A stretch of 64,000 nt of DNA from Nocardioides ginsengisegetis (GCF_014138045.1 NZ_JACGXA010000001.1:2527001-2591000); one strand, 5' to 3'. Shown: positions 1 to 12,797, counted from the stretch's first letter. The notes: generated by a model from the letters alone, not told the origin. Program-made: numbers and translations.

Positions 1-1869
1 CGCGGCGTCGAGGTGCTCGTCGGCGGTCTCCCACACGACCACGCCGTACTGCTCCTGCGCCCAGGCCCGCGCGGCGCGGACCGGGGCCCGCTGCAGGGCG
101 AGCATCGCGGCCATGTCGGCCATCAGGCCGACCCGGTCAAGCGCCACGACGGTGACCCGGGAGCCGTCCTCCGCGGGCTCGACCCGCACCGACACCCCGC
201 CCTTGCGCACGTCCTTGGGGATGTCCACGACCTCGTCGGGGACGTCGGGCTGGGCGAGCCCGGTGTCCATGACCGCCCGCGTCCGGCGCGCCAGGTCGCG
301 GATCAGGCCGGAGCGCCAGGTCGACCACGCCTTGGGCGAGGTGGCCCGCGCGTCGGCCTCGGTGAGGGACGTCAGCAGCGAGAGCGCCTCGACGCTGGGC
401 ATCCGGGACGCGACGAGGTCGACGGTGGCGGGGTCGTCGGGGTCGCGGGTGGTCGCGGTCTCGGCGAGGAGCAGGTGCCATCGCACCAGCGTCGCGACCA
501 GCTCGACCGAGGACTCCTCGAAGCCCATCCGGGTCGCGATGTCCCGGGCCAGGGGCTCCCCCGCCACGCTGTGCTCGGTCAGGCTGCCCTTGCCGATGTC
601 GTGCAGCAGCGCGGCGACCATGAGGACGTCGGGGCGCGAGACGTTGCGGATCAGGGTCGAGGCCTCGATGCAGGTCTCCACGACGTGTCGGTCGACGGTG
701 TAGCGGTGGATCGCGGAGGCGTGCGGCAGCAGCCGGATCCGCTCCCACTCCGGGAGGATCCCGCTCAGGGCCCCGGTCTCCTCCAGCGTCTCCCAGACCG
801 GGAGCAGCCCTCGGCCGGAGGCGAGCAGCCGGACGAGCAGCTGCCGGGCCTCCGACGGCCAGGGCTCGGGCAACGGGGGGCACTCCCGGACGAGGCGGGC
901 GGCGGTCGGCGGGGCGAGGACGGCGTCGTGCTCCGCGGCGGCCGCGCAGGCGCGCAGCAGCAGCAGCGGGTCGTCGGCGGCCTTCACCTTGCCGTCGAGG
1001 ACCACCTCGCCCGAGGACAGCGCGACCCCGTGGGCCAGCGGCGACAGGGACGGGCGACGGGCGCCCTTGACCGAGACGGGCCGGGACAGCACGCCGTCGA
1101 CACGACGCCAGGTCAGCCGGGACAGGTGAGTGATCCGCCGTCCGAGCTCGCGCACGTGCACCTGTGCGGCCCGGGCGTCCTCGAGGCCGAGCTCGGTCGC
1201 GAGATCCGGCCACATCTCCGGGGCGATCCGGTCGGTGGCGCGGCCGGCGCGCCCCTGGACCAGGTCGCGCACGTCCAGCAGCGACTGCCGGCAGCGCTCG
1301 AGCTCCACGTGCGGCACGTCGACCAGCCACGTGGCGACCAGCGCCTTGAGCACGGTCGCGTCGCGCAGTCCGCCCTCGGCCTCCTTGAGGTCGGGCACGG
1401 ACAGGTGGGCGAGCTCGCCGATCAGGTCGTGGCGGGAGCGCACCATGGCGTGCAGCGCCGGCAGCCGCTCGCGGGACTGACGACGCCAGTTGGCCAGCAT
1501 GGTGGTGCGCAGGCGCAGGGTCAGGTTGGGGTCACCGGCGAGGTGCCGGAGGTCGAGCAGCCCCAGGGCGACCTTGAGGTCCCCGTCGGCCGCGGCCACC
1601 ATCTCGGGCAGCGTGCGGACCGAGTGGTCGAGCTTGGCCCCGGAGTCCCAGAGCGGGTACCAGACCTTCTCGGCCACCTCCCCCAGCGCGACGCCCTCGT
1701 CGGAGACGAGGACGACGTCGAGATCGGAGTGCGGCGCCAGCTCCGAGCGGCCGTAGCCGCCCACCGCCACGAGCGCCGCGCCGACCTCCGGTCCCCCGCA
1801 GTCGTCGTACGCCGACGCGCACAGCGCATCCGCCTCGGCGGTGCGCTGTGCGCGCTCGGTGGCGGTCAC
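1..1869 (-). CDS. glnD: [Protein-PII] uridylyltransferase/uridylyl-removing enzyme GlnD (3' end cut by the window)
   Basis: GlnD modifies and demodifies PII signal proteins in response to glutamine. The frame is open from a GTG at 1869 to the window edge, giving 623 residues. The N-terminal nucleotidyltransferase motif GGYGRSELAPHSDLDVVL lies near residue 45, and the HD-phosphohydrolase motif LHDIGKG is encoded near 580-600. The visible C-terminus runs into the ACT region, so the last part of the protein lies outside the window. The start codon sits 3 bases after the glnB stop, so it is the last gene of the amt-glnB-amt-glnB-glnD run and shares its transcription. Being the enzyme that acts on PII fits this position. 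Confidence 0.9.
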   Translation of the reverse strand, partial: MTATERAQRTAEADALCASAYDDCGGPEVGAALVAVGGYGRSELAPHSDLDVVLVSDEGVALGEVAEKVWYPLWDSGAKLDHSVRTLPEMVAAADGDLKVALGLLDLRHLAGDPNLTLRLRTTMLANWRRQSRERLPALHAMVRSRHDLIGELAHLSVPDLKEAEGGLRDATVLKALVATWLVDVPHVELERCRQSLLDVRDLVQGRAGRATDRIAPEMWPDLATELGLEDARAAQVHVRELGRRITHLSRLTWRRVDGVLSRPVSVKGARRPSLSPLAHGVALSSGEVVLDGKVKAADDPLLLLRACAAAAEHDAVLAPPTAARLVRECPPLPEPWPSEARQLLVRLLASGRGLLPVWETLEETGALSGILPEWERIRLLPHASAIHRYTVDRHVVETCIEASTLIRNVSRPDVLMVAALLHDIGKGSLTEHSVAGEPLARDIATRMGFEESSVELVATLVRWHLLLAETATTRDPDDPATVDLVASRMPSVEALSLLTSLTEADARATSPKAWSTWRSGLIRDLARRTRAVMDTGLAQPDVPDEVVDIPKDVRKGGVSVRVEPAEDGSRVTVVALDRVGLMADMAAMLALQRAPVRAARAWAQEQYGVVVWETADEHLDAA

Positions 1870-1872
1870 GGG

Positions 1873-3579
<1,707 letters not shown>

Positions 3580-3655
3580 TTACGAGCGCGCTGCCCGATT
3601 GTTTCAGGCATGTTAACGACCCGCCTCTCCCGTGTGAGATGAGTCGGGTCGGACC

Positions 3656-3696
3656 CTCCCGGCGGCCGGCTCGGCGTGCGTGCCGACCGCCGGGAG
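3656..3696. terminator. Hairpin between the two amt-glnB pairs
   Basis: A perfect 10-bp stem, CTCCCGGCGG with CCGCCGGGAG, and a 21-base loop lie between the stop of the upstream PII gene and the start of the downstream amt. No clear T run follows. It could attenuate transcription so the second pair is made at a different level; that role is inferred from position. Confidence 0.45.
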
Positions 3697-3701
3697 ATCA
3701 G

Positions 3702-5368
<1,667 letters not shown>

Positions 5369-5489
5369 AGAACCTCCAGGAGTTGCCAGTTTCGAGACGT
5401 TTCCCCTGGTCGACCGCTCTGTCTACGAGGTTCGCATCCCACTTGCCGGCAACACTCCGGTGAGGACGTTTCACCGCTCGTGTCCCTGT

Positions 5490-5505
5490 GTTGCGGTCAG
5501 GAAAC
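5490..5505 (+). promoter_or_regulatory. Possible GlnR-type half-site upstream of amt
   Basis: GTTGC-N6-GAAAC on the + strand resembles one half of the actinobacterial GlnR box (GTnAC-N6-GAAAC), with one mismatch. Two more GAAAC words occur on the minus strand closer to the amt start. A second well-spaced half is not evident, so this is a weak call supported mainly by its position 120 bases upstream of an amt operon. Confidence 0.3.
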
Positions 5506-5582
5506 GAGTTCCTGCCCTGTGTTACTTCCGTGTGAACAGCGTCTCAGCTCACAACCCGGGCTGGTGGGGTGCGGCAAGTAGC

Positions 5583-5675
5583 CGCTGGGGTCGGAATCAC
5601 CGGGTGACCGGTGATTCCGACCCCAGGAGTGCGCAGGATCATCACTGAGCGCCCAGAAATGATGATCGTGCGCAC
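5583..5675. repeat. Palindromic intergenic repeat, copy 1 (two hairpins)
   Basis: The first hairpin (about 5585-5625) is a perfect 19-bp inverted repeat with a 4-base loop, of the form CTGGGGTCGGAATCACCGG then its complement. The second (5629-5675) pairs GTGCGCA and GATCATCA arms around a 15-base loop. The CACCGG/CCGGTGATTCC arms recur in the repeats near 24.1 and 61.8 kb, so this is one member of a dispersed family. It borders the IS110 element. Confidence 0.6.
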
Positions 5676-6021
5676 GCGGGACTGCGCGCTGCTCGGCCGA
5701 CACGCCGGGAGAGGGTCGGCCACGCGCGCGGGCGCCCGTCACCACCGGGCACTTGGGCCGGCTCGACCCGTCTGAGCCCGGCAGTTGCGCCAGTGAGACT
5801 TGTCTCGGTGTCGTGGAGGACGTGCTGACCCGAGTTGCGCCCTGTCGTCGCTGACTGACTTTGAGTCGATTCGATCGCGCGTTCTCCACGACCCAGCTCG
5901 ATGCGCATTCAGGGCGCGCCGGCCGGGCTCGTGACTTGATAGGAGCCTGGCTGAGGTCTCATCACTGGTTTGTCCGTGACCCGGCTCGGCGCGCTGTCCC
6001 TGTTGAAAGGACGGCACCAGC
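5676..6021 (+). ncRNA. Candidate bridge-RNA region of the IS110 element
   Basis: About 345 bases of non-coding sequence precede the transposase. In the IS110 group this left-end segment encodes the bridge RNA whose two loops pair with target and donor DNA (established for IS621). The right end after the transposase carries CTTGAC, a possible -35 box that would face this region once the ends join in the circular form. I could not fold the RNA or assign the loops. The call rests on family and position only. Confidence 0.35.
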
Positions 6022-7116
6022 ATGACTCACAACCACACACAGATCGAGTCCGCCCAGGTCGGGATCTACGGCGGCGTGGACACCCACCTGGACTTCCACG
6101 TCGCGGCCGCGGTCAACGCACTCGGCGCGCTGCTGGGCACCGCGGTCTTCGCGACCACGGTCCAGGGCTATGCCGAACTACTGGCCTGGCTCCGCGCCTG
6201 GGGACCACTGGCCCAGGTCGGGGTCGAGGGAACCGGCTCCTACGGCGCCGGCCTGGCCCGTCACCTGCACCGCCACGATGTCGAGGTTCTCGAGATCAAC
6301 CGGCCCGACCGGGCCAGCCGCCGACGCCGCGGGAAGACCGACGCCTACGACGCCGAGGCAGCCGCCCGGACCGCGTTGGCCGGTCACGCCCGAGCCGCCA
6401 AGATCAACACCGGGGCCGTGGAGTCGCTGCGGATGCTGAAGCTGCAACGCGACTCCGCGGTCAAGCAGCGCACCGCCACGCTCAACCAGATGCACCAGCT
6501 CAGGGTCACCGCGCCCCAAGAACTCCGCGAACAACTGACCGGCCTGACCAAACACACCCTGGCCACCCACTGCGTGCGGTTCCGCGTCACCCGCGACACC
6601 AACAGACTCACCGACCCCGTCCAGGCCGCCAAGAAGGCCCTGCATGGACTGGCCCGCCGAGTCCTGGCGCTCACCGCGGAGATCACCGAACTCGACGCCG
6701 ACATCGCGGCCCTGACCAGGGCCATCGCCCCGGCCACCAGTGCCGCGGCCGGTGTCGGGGCCCAGACCGTGGCACAACTGCTGATCGCCATCGGCGAGCA
6801 ACCCGAACGGTTCCACAGCGAGGCCGGCTTCGCCGCCCTCTGCGGCACCAGTCCAATCCCGGCCTCCTCGGGGAAGACCCAACGTCACCGCCTCAACCGC
6901 GGCGGGAACCGACAAGCCAACAGTGCCCTGCACATGGCCACCCTCAACCGGCTCTGCCACCACCCACCGACCAGGGCCTACATCGCCGCCCGCACCACCG
7001 ATGCCAAGTCGGACCCCCACCTGCGCCGCAAGCTCAAGCGCTACCTCGCCCGCGAACTCTTCACCCTGCTGCGACAAGACCTACGAGCCCTCAACACCCC
7101 CGACATCGCGGCTTGA
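6022..7116 (+). CDS. IS110-family transposase (DEDD/serine bridge recombinase)
   Basis: This 364-residue recombinase has the two IS110 domains. The N-terminal RuvC-like DEDD domain shows GVDTHLDFH, GVEGTGSYG and KTDAYDAEAAART, which supply the acidic residues. The C-terminal Transposase_20 domain has the segment CGTSPIPASSGKTQRHRLNR with the conserved serine, followed by GGNRQANSALHMATLNRL. A coiled-coil linker lies between. Family knowledge: these enzymes are guided by a bridge RNA made from the element's own non-coding end. The frame is full length and undamaged. An AAAGGA ribosome site lies upstream of the ATG. Confidence 0.93.
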   Translation: MTHNHTQIESAQVGIYGGVDTHLDFHVAAAVNALGALLGTAVFATTVQGYAELLAWLRAWGPLAQVGVEGTGSYGAGLARHLHRHDVEVLEINRPDRASRRRRGKTDAYDAEAAARTALAGHARAAKINTGAVESLRMLKLQRDSAVKQRTATLNQMHQLRVTAPQELREQLTGLTKHTLATHCVRFRVTRDTNRLTDPVQAAKKALHGLARRVLALTAEITELDADIAALTRAIAPATSAAAGVGAQTVAQLLIAIGEQPERFHSEAGFAALCGTSPIPASSGKTQRHRLNRGGNRQANSALHMATLNRLCHHPPTRAYIAARTTDAKSDPHLRRKLKRYLARELFTLLRQDLRALNTPDIAA

Positions 7117-7146
7117 CGCGTCATAGGAGCATCGACTCGACTGGCG

Positions 7147-8301
7147 TCAGCCGAGGAGGGCGTCGACGAACGCCCCGGAGTCGAACGGCGCGAGGTCGTC
7201 GGCACCCTCGCCGAGCCCGACGAGCTTGACCGGCACGCCGAGCTCCCGCTGGACGGCGACCACGATGCCGCCCTTGGCGGAGCCGTCGAGCTTGGTCAGC
7301 ACGATGCCGGTCACGTCCACGACCTCGCTGAAGACGCGAGCCTGGATCATGCCGTTCTGGCCCGTGGTGGCGTCCAGGACGAGCAGCACCTCGGTCACGG
7401 GCGCCTGCTTCTCGATGACGCGCTTGACCTTGCCGAGCTCGTCCATGAGGCCGGCCTTGTTCTGGAGGCGGCCGGCGGTGTCGACGATGACGGTGTCCAC
7501 GCCCCGGTCCACGCCCTCCTTGACCGCCTCGAAGGCCACGCTGGCGGGGTCGGTGCCCTCGGGACCGCGGACGACCTCGACGCCGACGCGCTCGCCCCAG
7601 GTCGCGAGCTGCTCGACGGCGGCGGCGCGGAAGGTGTCGGCGGCACCGAGCACGACGGAGCGGTCCTCGGCGACGAGGATGCGGGCGATCTTGCCGACGG
7701 TGGTGGTCTTGCCGGCGCCGTTGACGCCCACGACGAGTACGACGCCGGGCTTGCCGTCGGCACCGCTGACCTGCAGGCGGCGGTCCATGGTCGGGTCGAC
7801 GAGCGCGAGCAGCTCCTCACGGAGCACGCTGCGGGCGTCGCCCGCGTCGGAGCCGTCCACGCGGAGGCGGGTGCGCAGCTTCTCGACGAGCTGCTGGGTG
7901 GGGGCGACGCCGATGTCGGCGGTCAGCAGGGTGTCCTCGATGGACTCCCAGGTGTCCTCGTCGAGCCGGTCGCGCGAGAGCAGCGCGAGCAGGCCGCGAC
8001 CCAGGGTGCCCTGGGAGCCGGAGAGGCGCTGGCGGAGCCGCACCAGTCGGGAGGCGGTGCCCTCGGGCTTCTCCAGGACCGGGGCCGCCGGCTCGACCTC
8101 GACGGGCGCCGGGGGCGCCACATCGGTCGGTGTCGCGGTCGGCCGCTCGGTCGGTGCCTCGGTCGGAGGCGCGATGACGTCGGTGCCACCACGAGGCGGC
8201 TCGACGCGACCGCGCCGGGAGCTCACCAGGAAGGTGACTCCGAGGCCGACGGCGGCCACGGCAACCACGCCGATGAGGACGAACAGCACCAGGAGTGTCA
8301 T
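7147..8301 (-). CDS. ftsY: Signal recognition particle receptor FtsY
   Basis: This SRP-receptor GTPase docks ribosome-nascent chain complexes at the membrane. From the ATG at 8301 it is 384 residues. It has a short hydrophobic N-terminal segment (LLVLFVLIGVVAVAAVGLGV), a proline/threonine-rich acidic linker (about 35-80), an N domain, and then the G domain with GVNGAGKT at about 192-199, DTAGRLQ and TKLDGSAKGG. An ATG four codons earlier (8313) is possible. A membrane-anchored N-terminus is typical of actinobacterial FtsY. The 3' end is close to the IS110 insertion but intact. Confidence 0.95.
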   Translation of the reverse strand: MTLLVLFVLIGVVAVAAVGLGVTFLVSSRRGRVEPPRGGTDVIAPPTEAPTERPTATPTDVAPPAPVEVEPAAPVLEKPEGTASRLVRLRQRLSGSQGTLGRGLLALLSRDRLDEDTWESIEDTLLTADIGVAPTQQLVEKLRTRLRVDGSDAGDARSVLREELLALVDPTMDRRLQVSGADGKPGVVLVVGVNGAGKTTTVGKIARILVAEDRSVVLGAADTFRAAAVEQLATWGERVGVEVVRGPEGTDPASVAFEAVKEGVDRGVDTVIVDTAGRLQNKAGLMDELGKVKRVIEKQAPVTEVLLVLDATTGQNGMIQARVFSEVVDVTGIVLTKLDGSAKGGIVVAVQRELGVPVKLVGLGEGADDLAPFDSGAFVDALLG

Positions 8302-8362
8302 GGCGCAATCCAATCAGAGAGCCGCCGCTCCCCCGGCATCGCGCGGGGAGGGGCTTCCGGCG

Positions 8363-8584
8363 TCAGGAGGCGCGGTCGGTGGCGGGGCGCCACTCGCCCG
8401 CGGGCTCGGCCTGCTCGGGCGCGGTGTTGTCGATCGTGGGGGCGGCCTCGACGGCCTTGGTCATCGCCTCGCCCAGCCACGAGGCGTTGGGAACCTCTTC
8501 CCCGCGGTGCGGGAAGGCCACGTAGGTCACGACGAGTCCGGCGAGCGCCAGGATCACGAGCATCACGACGATGATGACGAGCAC
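8363..8584 (-). CDS. Small single-pass membrane protein, function unknown
   Basis: This 73-residue protein has a strongly hydrophobic N-terminal segment (LVIIVVMLVILALAGLVVTYVAF) followed by a short polar cytosolic tail rich in alanine, glutamate and proline. A GGGAGGAA ribosome site precedes the ATG at 8584. It sits between the thioesterase gene and ftsY, all read leftward. No recognizable domain was seen; topology suggests a membrane-anchored accessory protein. That it is real is supported by codon use and a good ribosome site. Confidence 0.65.
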   Translation of the reverse strand: MLVIIVVMLVILALAGLVVTYVAFPHRGEEVPNASWLGEAMTKAVEAAPTIDNTAPEQAEPAGEWRPATDRAS

Positions 8585-8661
8585 GGTGGGTTCCTCCCGG
8601 GGTGGGTCACAGGTGTCTTACCCCGTTGCCCACGCTGTCACACCCGTGGTGACGTCCCGGA

Positions 8662-9105
8662 TCAGGGCATCCGGAGCAGGGGTTCCACTGCGGCGCGGAT
8701 CACGTCGGGCATCGGGGTGACCGGCCGGGCCGGGTCGGTGTTGTCGACGTAGACGTGCACGAACCGCCCCTCGGCGGCCGCCTCGTCGCTGTCGCCCTGG
8801 AAGAGCCCGATCCGGTAGATCACCGACGAGGTGCCGACCTTGTCGACGACCATCCCGGTCTCGATGGGCGCCGGGAAGCCGATCTCGCGGAAGTAGCGGC
8901 ACGACGTCTCGGCCACGACCCCGATCTGCGGCAGCCGCCGGACGTCCTGCCCGGTCGCCTCGTAGAGGTGGGCGTTGACGGCGGTGTCGAAGAGCTCGTA
9001 GTAGGTCGCGTTGTTGAGGTGGCCGTAGGCGTCGTCGTCGCGCCACCGCGTGGTGACGGTGCGCCACGCGACGTAGTCGGCGCGGCGGGGGCGGGACTCC
9101 GTCAC
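8662..9105 (-). CDS. Acyl-CoA thioesterase, hotdog fold (4HBT family)
   Basis: This 147-residue protein hydrolyses acyl-CoA thioesters in the YbgC/4HBT family. The signature segment TTRWRDDDAYGHLNNATYYELFDTAVN contains the conserved aspartate (WRDDDAYGHLNN) that defines the 4-hydroxybenzoyl-CoA thioesterase-like active site. The start overlaps the smc stop by 4 bases, which implies coupled translation. The physiological substrate is not evident. Confidence 0.85.
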   Translation of the reverse strand: MTESRPRRADYVAWRTVTTRWRDDDAYGHLNNATYYELFDTAVNAHLYEATGQDVRRLPQIGVVAETSCRYFREIGFPAPIETGMVVDKVGTSSVIYRIGLFQGDSDEAAAEGRFVHVYVDNTDPARPVTPMPDVIRAAVEPLLRMP

Positions 9106-12100
9106 GCCGGCTCCACCTCGCGGAGCCGCTGGCTGATGACGGCCGAGACGCCGTCACCGCGCATGGTGACGCCGTAGAGCGCGTCGCCGACCTCCATGGT
9201 CCGCTTCTGGTGGGTGATCACGAGCAGCTGGGAGTTCTCGCGGAGCTCCTCGTAGATCTCCAGGAGGCGGCCGAGGTTGGTGTCGTCGAGCGCGGCCTCG
9301 ACCTCGTCGAGGATGTAGAACGGCGAGGGGCGGGCCTTGAACAGCGAGACGAGGAAGCAGACCGCCACGAGCGAGCGCTCGCCACCGGACAGCAGCGAGA
9401 GCCGCTTGACCTTCTTGCCGGCGGGGCGGGCCTCGACCTCGATGCCGGTGTTGAGCATGTCGTCGGGTTGGGTCAGGACCAGGCGGCCCTCGCCACCCGG
9501 GAAGAGCCGCGCGAACGTCGCGTCGAAGGCGCGAGACACGTCGGCGTAGGCCTCGGTGAAGACCTGCTCGACGCGGTCGTCGACTTCCTTGACGATGTCG
9601 AGGAGGTCCTTGCGGGTCTTCTTGAGGTCCTCGAGCTGCTCGGTGAGGAACTTGTGCCGCTCCTCCAGCGCCGAGAACTCCTCGAGGGCGAGCGGGTTGA
9701 CCTTGCCGAGCATGGCCAGGGCGCGCTCGGCCGTGCGGAGCCGCTTCTGCTGCTCCTCACGGACGTAGGCGACCGGCTCGGGGAAGGTGCCGTCCTCGTC
9801 GGGCGAGGTGGCCGGGACGAGCTGGTCGGGGCCGTAGTCGGCCACCAGGCCCTCGGGGTCGAGGCCGAGCTCCTCGAGGGCACGCTCCTCGAGCTGCTCG
9901 ATGCGCATCCGCTGCTGGGTGCGGGCCATCTCGTCGCGGTGGACGGAGTTGACGAGCTCGTCGTGCTCGCGGCCGAGGTCGCGGAGCCGGGCACGGACGT
10001 CGAGCAGCTCCTGCTCGCGGCCCTGCCGGGCCTGCTCGACGGCGGTCCGGGCCTCGGTGGCGCGGTGGATGGAGACCTCGAGCCGGCCGAGCACGAAGCC
10101 GACGGCGACTCCGACGGCCTCCGCAGCACGGCCCTCGCGGAGCAACCGCTCGCGACGCTCGGCGGCCTTGGCGCGGGCCTCGCGCTCGGCGCGGGCGGCG
10201 CGCACGAGGGAGTCGGCGCGTCCGTGCAGGGCGCGGGCGCGCTCCTCGGAGGTGCGCAGGGACAGGCGGGCGTCCATCTCGGCCTGGCGGGAGGTGCGGG
10301 CCTCCTCGACGAGGCGCTCGCGCTCGGCGGTGTCGGGCTCCTCCTCGGAGACGTCCTCCGCGCGGGCGAGGCGCTCCTCGAGCTCGGCGAGGCCGGCGAG
10401 GTCCTGGTCGCGGGCGGCCTGGGCCTTCTCGATGGCCGCGGCGACGCGCTCGGCCTCGCCGCGGGCGGCGCGGGCCTGGGAGCCGTACTGGCCGAGTTCC
10501 TCGGCCACGGCGGCCAGGGTCGCGTCGGACTCGTGCAGCTTGGCCAGCGCCACGTCGACGCGCTTCTGGGCGTCGAGGCGCTCGGCCTCCAGCCGGGACA
10601 TGTCGAACCCGAGCCGCTCGGAGGCGGCGATGGCCTCGGCGAGCTGGGCCGAGGCCTCGTCGACCGCGGCCTGGATCTCGATCAGGCTGGGCTGCTTGGA
10701 GGATCCGCCGGAGGCGAAGTGGGCGCCGAGCACGTCGCCCTCGCGGGTGACGGCGGTGACGTCGGGAAGCTGGGCGACGAGGAGCTGCGCGGCCGCGAGG
10801 TCGTCGACGACCGCGACCTTGAAGAGCAGCCGGGCCAGCGCGCCACCGAGGGCGTCGGGGCACTCCACGACGTCGACGGCGTACGTCGCGTGGCCCGGGA
10901 GGCCCGGCCAGTCGCGGTCGGCGTCGCCGGCGCCACCGAGGATGAGTCCGGCCCGACCGAGGTCGTCGTCCTTGAGGTGCCCGATGGCCGCGATCGCGGC
11001 ATCGGCGTCCTGCACGGCCACGGCGTCGGAGGCCGACCCGAGCGCACCGGCGACGGCGGCCTCGTAGCCGGCGCGGACCGAGAGCAGCGCGGCGACCGAG
11101 CCGAGCAGGCCGGAGACCTGGTCGCTGGCGGCGAGCAGCGCGCCGGCGCCGTCCTTGCGGTTGAGGCCCATCTCCAGCGCGTCCTTGCGGGCCGCGAGCG
11201 TGGACCGGTCGCGGTCGGCCTGCTGGGCCTCGTCGCGGGCCTTGGCGAGCCGCTCCTCGATGTCGTCGAGCAGGCCGCTGGCGGCCTCGTGCTCCGCGTC
11301 GAGCCCCTCCTCGCCGGCGTCGAGCCCGGCGACCTTGGTCTCCAGCGAGGTGAAGTCGCGCTGGGCGCGCTCGGCGCGGCGGAGGGCGTCCTCACGGGCC
11401 ACGCCCAGCCGGCCCACCTCGTCATCGGCGGCGGCCGCGCGCGACTTCAGGGCGTTGACCTGGCCGTGCAGGCGGGCGAGCCCCTCGCGGCGGTCGGCGG
11501 CAGCCCGCTGGAGCCCGGCGACGCGCCGCTCCTCCTCGGCCGCGGCCTCCTCGGCGCCGCGGCGCGCGGTGACGGCCAGCTCGAGCGCCTGGCGGTGGGC
11601 CTCGACCTCGGCGCCGATCTGCTGCTCCTGCTGACGGACGCGCTCGGCCTCGGCCTCGAGCTGCTCGGGGTCGCGCCCGGAGTGCTGCTCCTCGGAGTCG
11701 CGGGTGCCGGCGGCGTTGCGGACCCGCTCGGCGGCCAGCGACTGGGTGCCGCGGAGCCGCTCGCGCAGGCCGGACAGGGCGAACCAGGTCTCCTGGGCGG
11801 CGGCCAGCGCCGGCAGGTCCTCGCGGAGCGCGGCCTCGAGGGCGGCCTCGGCCTCCCGGGTGCGCGCCAGGGCTCCCTCGACCTCCTCGCGCCGCTGGAG
11901 CAGCACCGACTCGTCGGCCATCTCCTGCTCCAGCGAGGTGCGCGCCGTGGCCAGGTCGTCGGCCATCAGGCGGGCGCGGGCGTCGCGCACGTCGGCCTGG
12001 ACGGCCGCGGCCTTGCGGGCCACCTCGGCCTGGCGGCCCAGGGGCTTGAGCTGGCGGCGGATCTCGCTGAGCAGGTCGGAGAGCCGGGTGAGGTTGCCTT

Positions 12101-12653
12101 CGGTGGAGTCGAGCTTGCGGAGCGCCTTCTCCTTGCGCTTGCGGTGCTTGAGGACGCCGGCGGCCTCCTCGATGAAGCCGCGCCGGTCCTCGGGGGTCGC
12201 GTGCAGGATCGAGTCGAGCTGGCCCTGCCCCACGATCACGTGCATCTCGCGGCCGATGCCGGAGTCGGAGAGCAGCTCCTGGACGTCGAGCAGGCGGCAC
12301 GAGCTGCCGTTGATGGCGTATTCGGACCCGCCGCTGCGGAACATCGTGCGGCTGATCGTGACCTCGGCGTACTCGATGGGGAGCGCCCCGTCGGAGTTGT
12401 CGATGGTCAGCAGCACCTCGGCGCGGCCCAGCGGGGGGCGGCCGGAGGTGCCGGCGAAGATGACGTCGTCCATCTTGCCGCCGCGCAGCGACTTGGCGCT
12501 GGCCTCGCCCATGACCCAGGCGAGGGCGTCGACCACGTTGGACTTGCCCGAGCCGTTGGGGCCCACGATGCAGGTGATGCCGGGCTCCAGCTGCAGCGTG
12601 GTGGAGGAGGCGAAGGACTTGAACCCCTTGAGGGTCAGGCTCTTCAGGTACAA
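9102..12653 (-). CDS. smc: Chromosome segregation ATPase SMC
   Basis: SMC dimers with ScpA/ScpB compact and segregate the chromosome. I choose a TTG start at 12653 (then YLKSLTLKGFKSFASSTT), with GAGGAG 6 bases upstream; an upstream start would add a non-homologous tail. The length is then about 1183 residues, usual for the family. The Walker A motif GPNGSGKS lies at about 31-38. Long coiled coils flank a glycine-containing hinge (DAVAVQDADAAIAAIGHL region). The C-terminal head has LSGGERSL and the Walker B segment FYILDEVEAALDD. It is followed at once by the thioesterase gene. Confidence 0.96.
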   Translation of the reverse strand: MYLKSLTLKGFKSFASSTTLQLEPGITCIVGPNGSGKSNVVDALAWVMGEASAKSLRGGKMDDVIFAGTSGRPPLGRAEVLLTIDNSDGALPIEYAEVTISRTMFRSGGSEYAINGSSCRLLDVQELLSDSGIGREMHVIVGQGQLDSILHATPEDRRGFIEEAAGVLKHRKRKEKALRKLDSTEGNLTRLSDLLSEIRRQLKPLGRQAEVARKAAAVQADVRDARARLMADDLATARTSLEQEMADESVLLQRREEVEGALARTREAEAALEAALREDLPALAAAQETWFALSGLRERLRGTQSLAAERVRNAAGTRDSEEQHSGRDPEQLEAEAERVRQQEQQIGAEVEAHRQALELAVTARRGAEEAAAEEERRVAGLQRAAADRREGLARLHGQVNALKSRAAAADDEVGRLGVAREDALRRAERAQRDFTSLETKVAGLDAGEEGLDAEHEAASGLLDDIEERLAKARDEAQQADRDRSTLAARKDALEMGLNRKDGAGALLAASDQVSGLLGSVAALLSVRAGYEAAVAGALGSASDAVAVQDADAAIAAIGHLKDDDLGRAGLILGGAGDADRDWPGLPGHATYAVDVVECPDALGGALARLLFKVAVVDDLAAAQLLVAQLPDVTAVTREGDVLGAHFASGGSSKQPSLIEIQAAVDEASAQLAEAIAASERLGFDMSRLEAERLDAQKRVDVALAKLHESDATLAAVAEELGQYGSQARAARGEAERVAAAIEKAQAARDQDLAGLAELEERLARAEDVSEEEPDTAERERLVEEARTSRQAEMDARLSLRTSEERARALHGRADSLVRAARAEREARAKAAERRERLLREGRAAEAVGVAVGFVLGRLEVSIHRATEARTAVEQARQGREQELLDVRARLRDLGREHDELVNSVHRDEMARTQQRMRIEQLEERALEELGLDPEGLVADYGPDQLVPATSPDEDGTFPEPVAYVREEQQKRLRTAERALAMLGKVNPLALEEFSALEERHKFLTEQLEDLKKTRKDLLDIVKEVDDRVEQVFTEAYADVSRAFDATFARLFPGGEGRLVLTQPDDMLNTGIEVEARPAGKKVKRLSLLSGGERSLVAVCFLVSLFKARPSPFYILDEVEAALDDTNLGRLLEIYEELRENSQLLVITHQKRTMEVGDALYGVTMRGDGVSAVISQRLREVEPA

Positions 12654-12797
12654 CGCGGGCTCCTCACATCCTCGGACCCACCGGGTGGCCGGGTCCGTGC
12701 ACGACACTGCATCGATGGCTGCAGGGGTTCACAGCCACGAGGGGGAAGCCCGGTGACGGGTACAGCGCCGCTCACCCTACCCGGCGGCGCCCCCGGT

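Larger units (their letters stand above)
5676..7140 (+). mobile_element. IS110-family insertion sequence (ends approximate)
   Basis: The element consists of a left non-coding segment, one transposase gene and a short right end. It lies between the amt promoter region and the 3' end of ftsY. The left boundary is uncertain: it should fall after the hairpin ending at 5675. The right boundary falls between the transposase stop (7116) and the ftsY stop (7147). As usual for IS110 there are no obvious terminal inverted repeats or target duplication. The gene is intact, so the element may still be active. Confidence 0.75.

Noticed and set aside
5497..6023. Several minus-strand frames in the IS110 left end
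   Set aside because: They overlap one another, contain no family pattern and fall in the expected non-coding end of the element.
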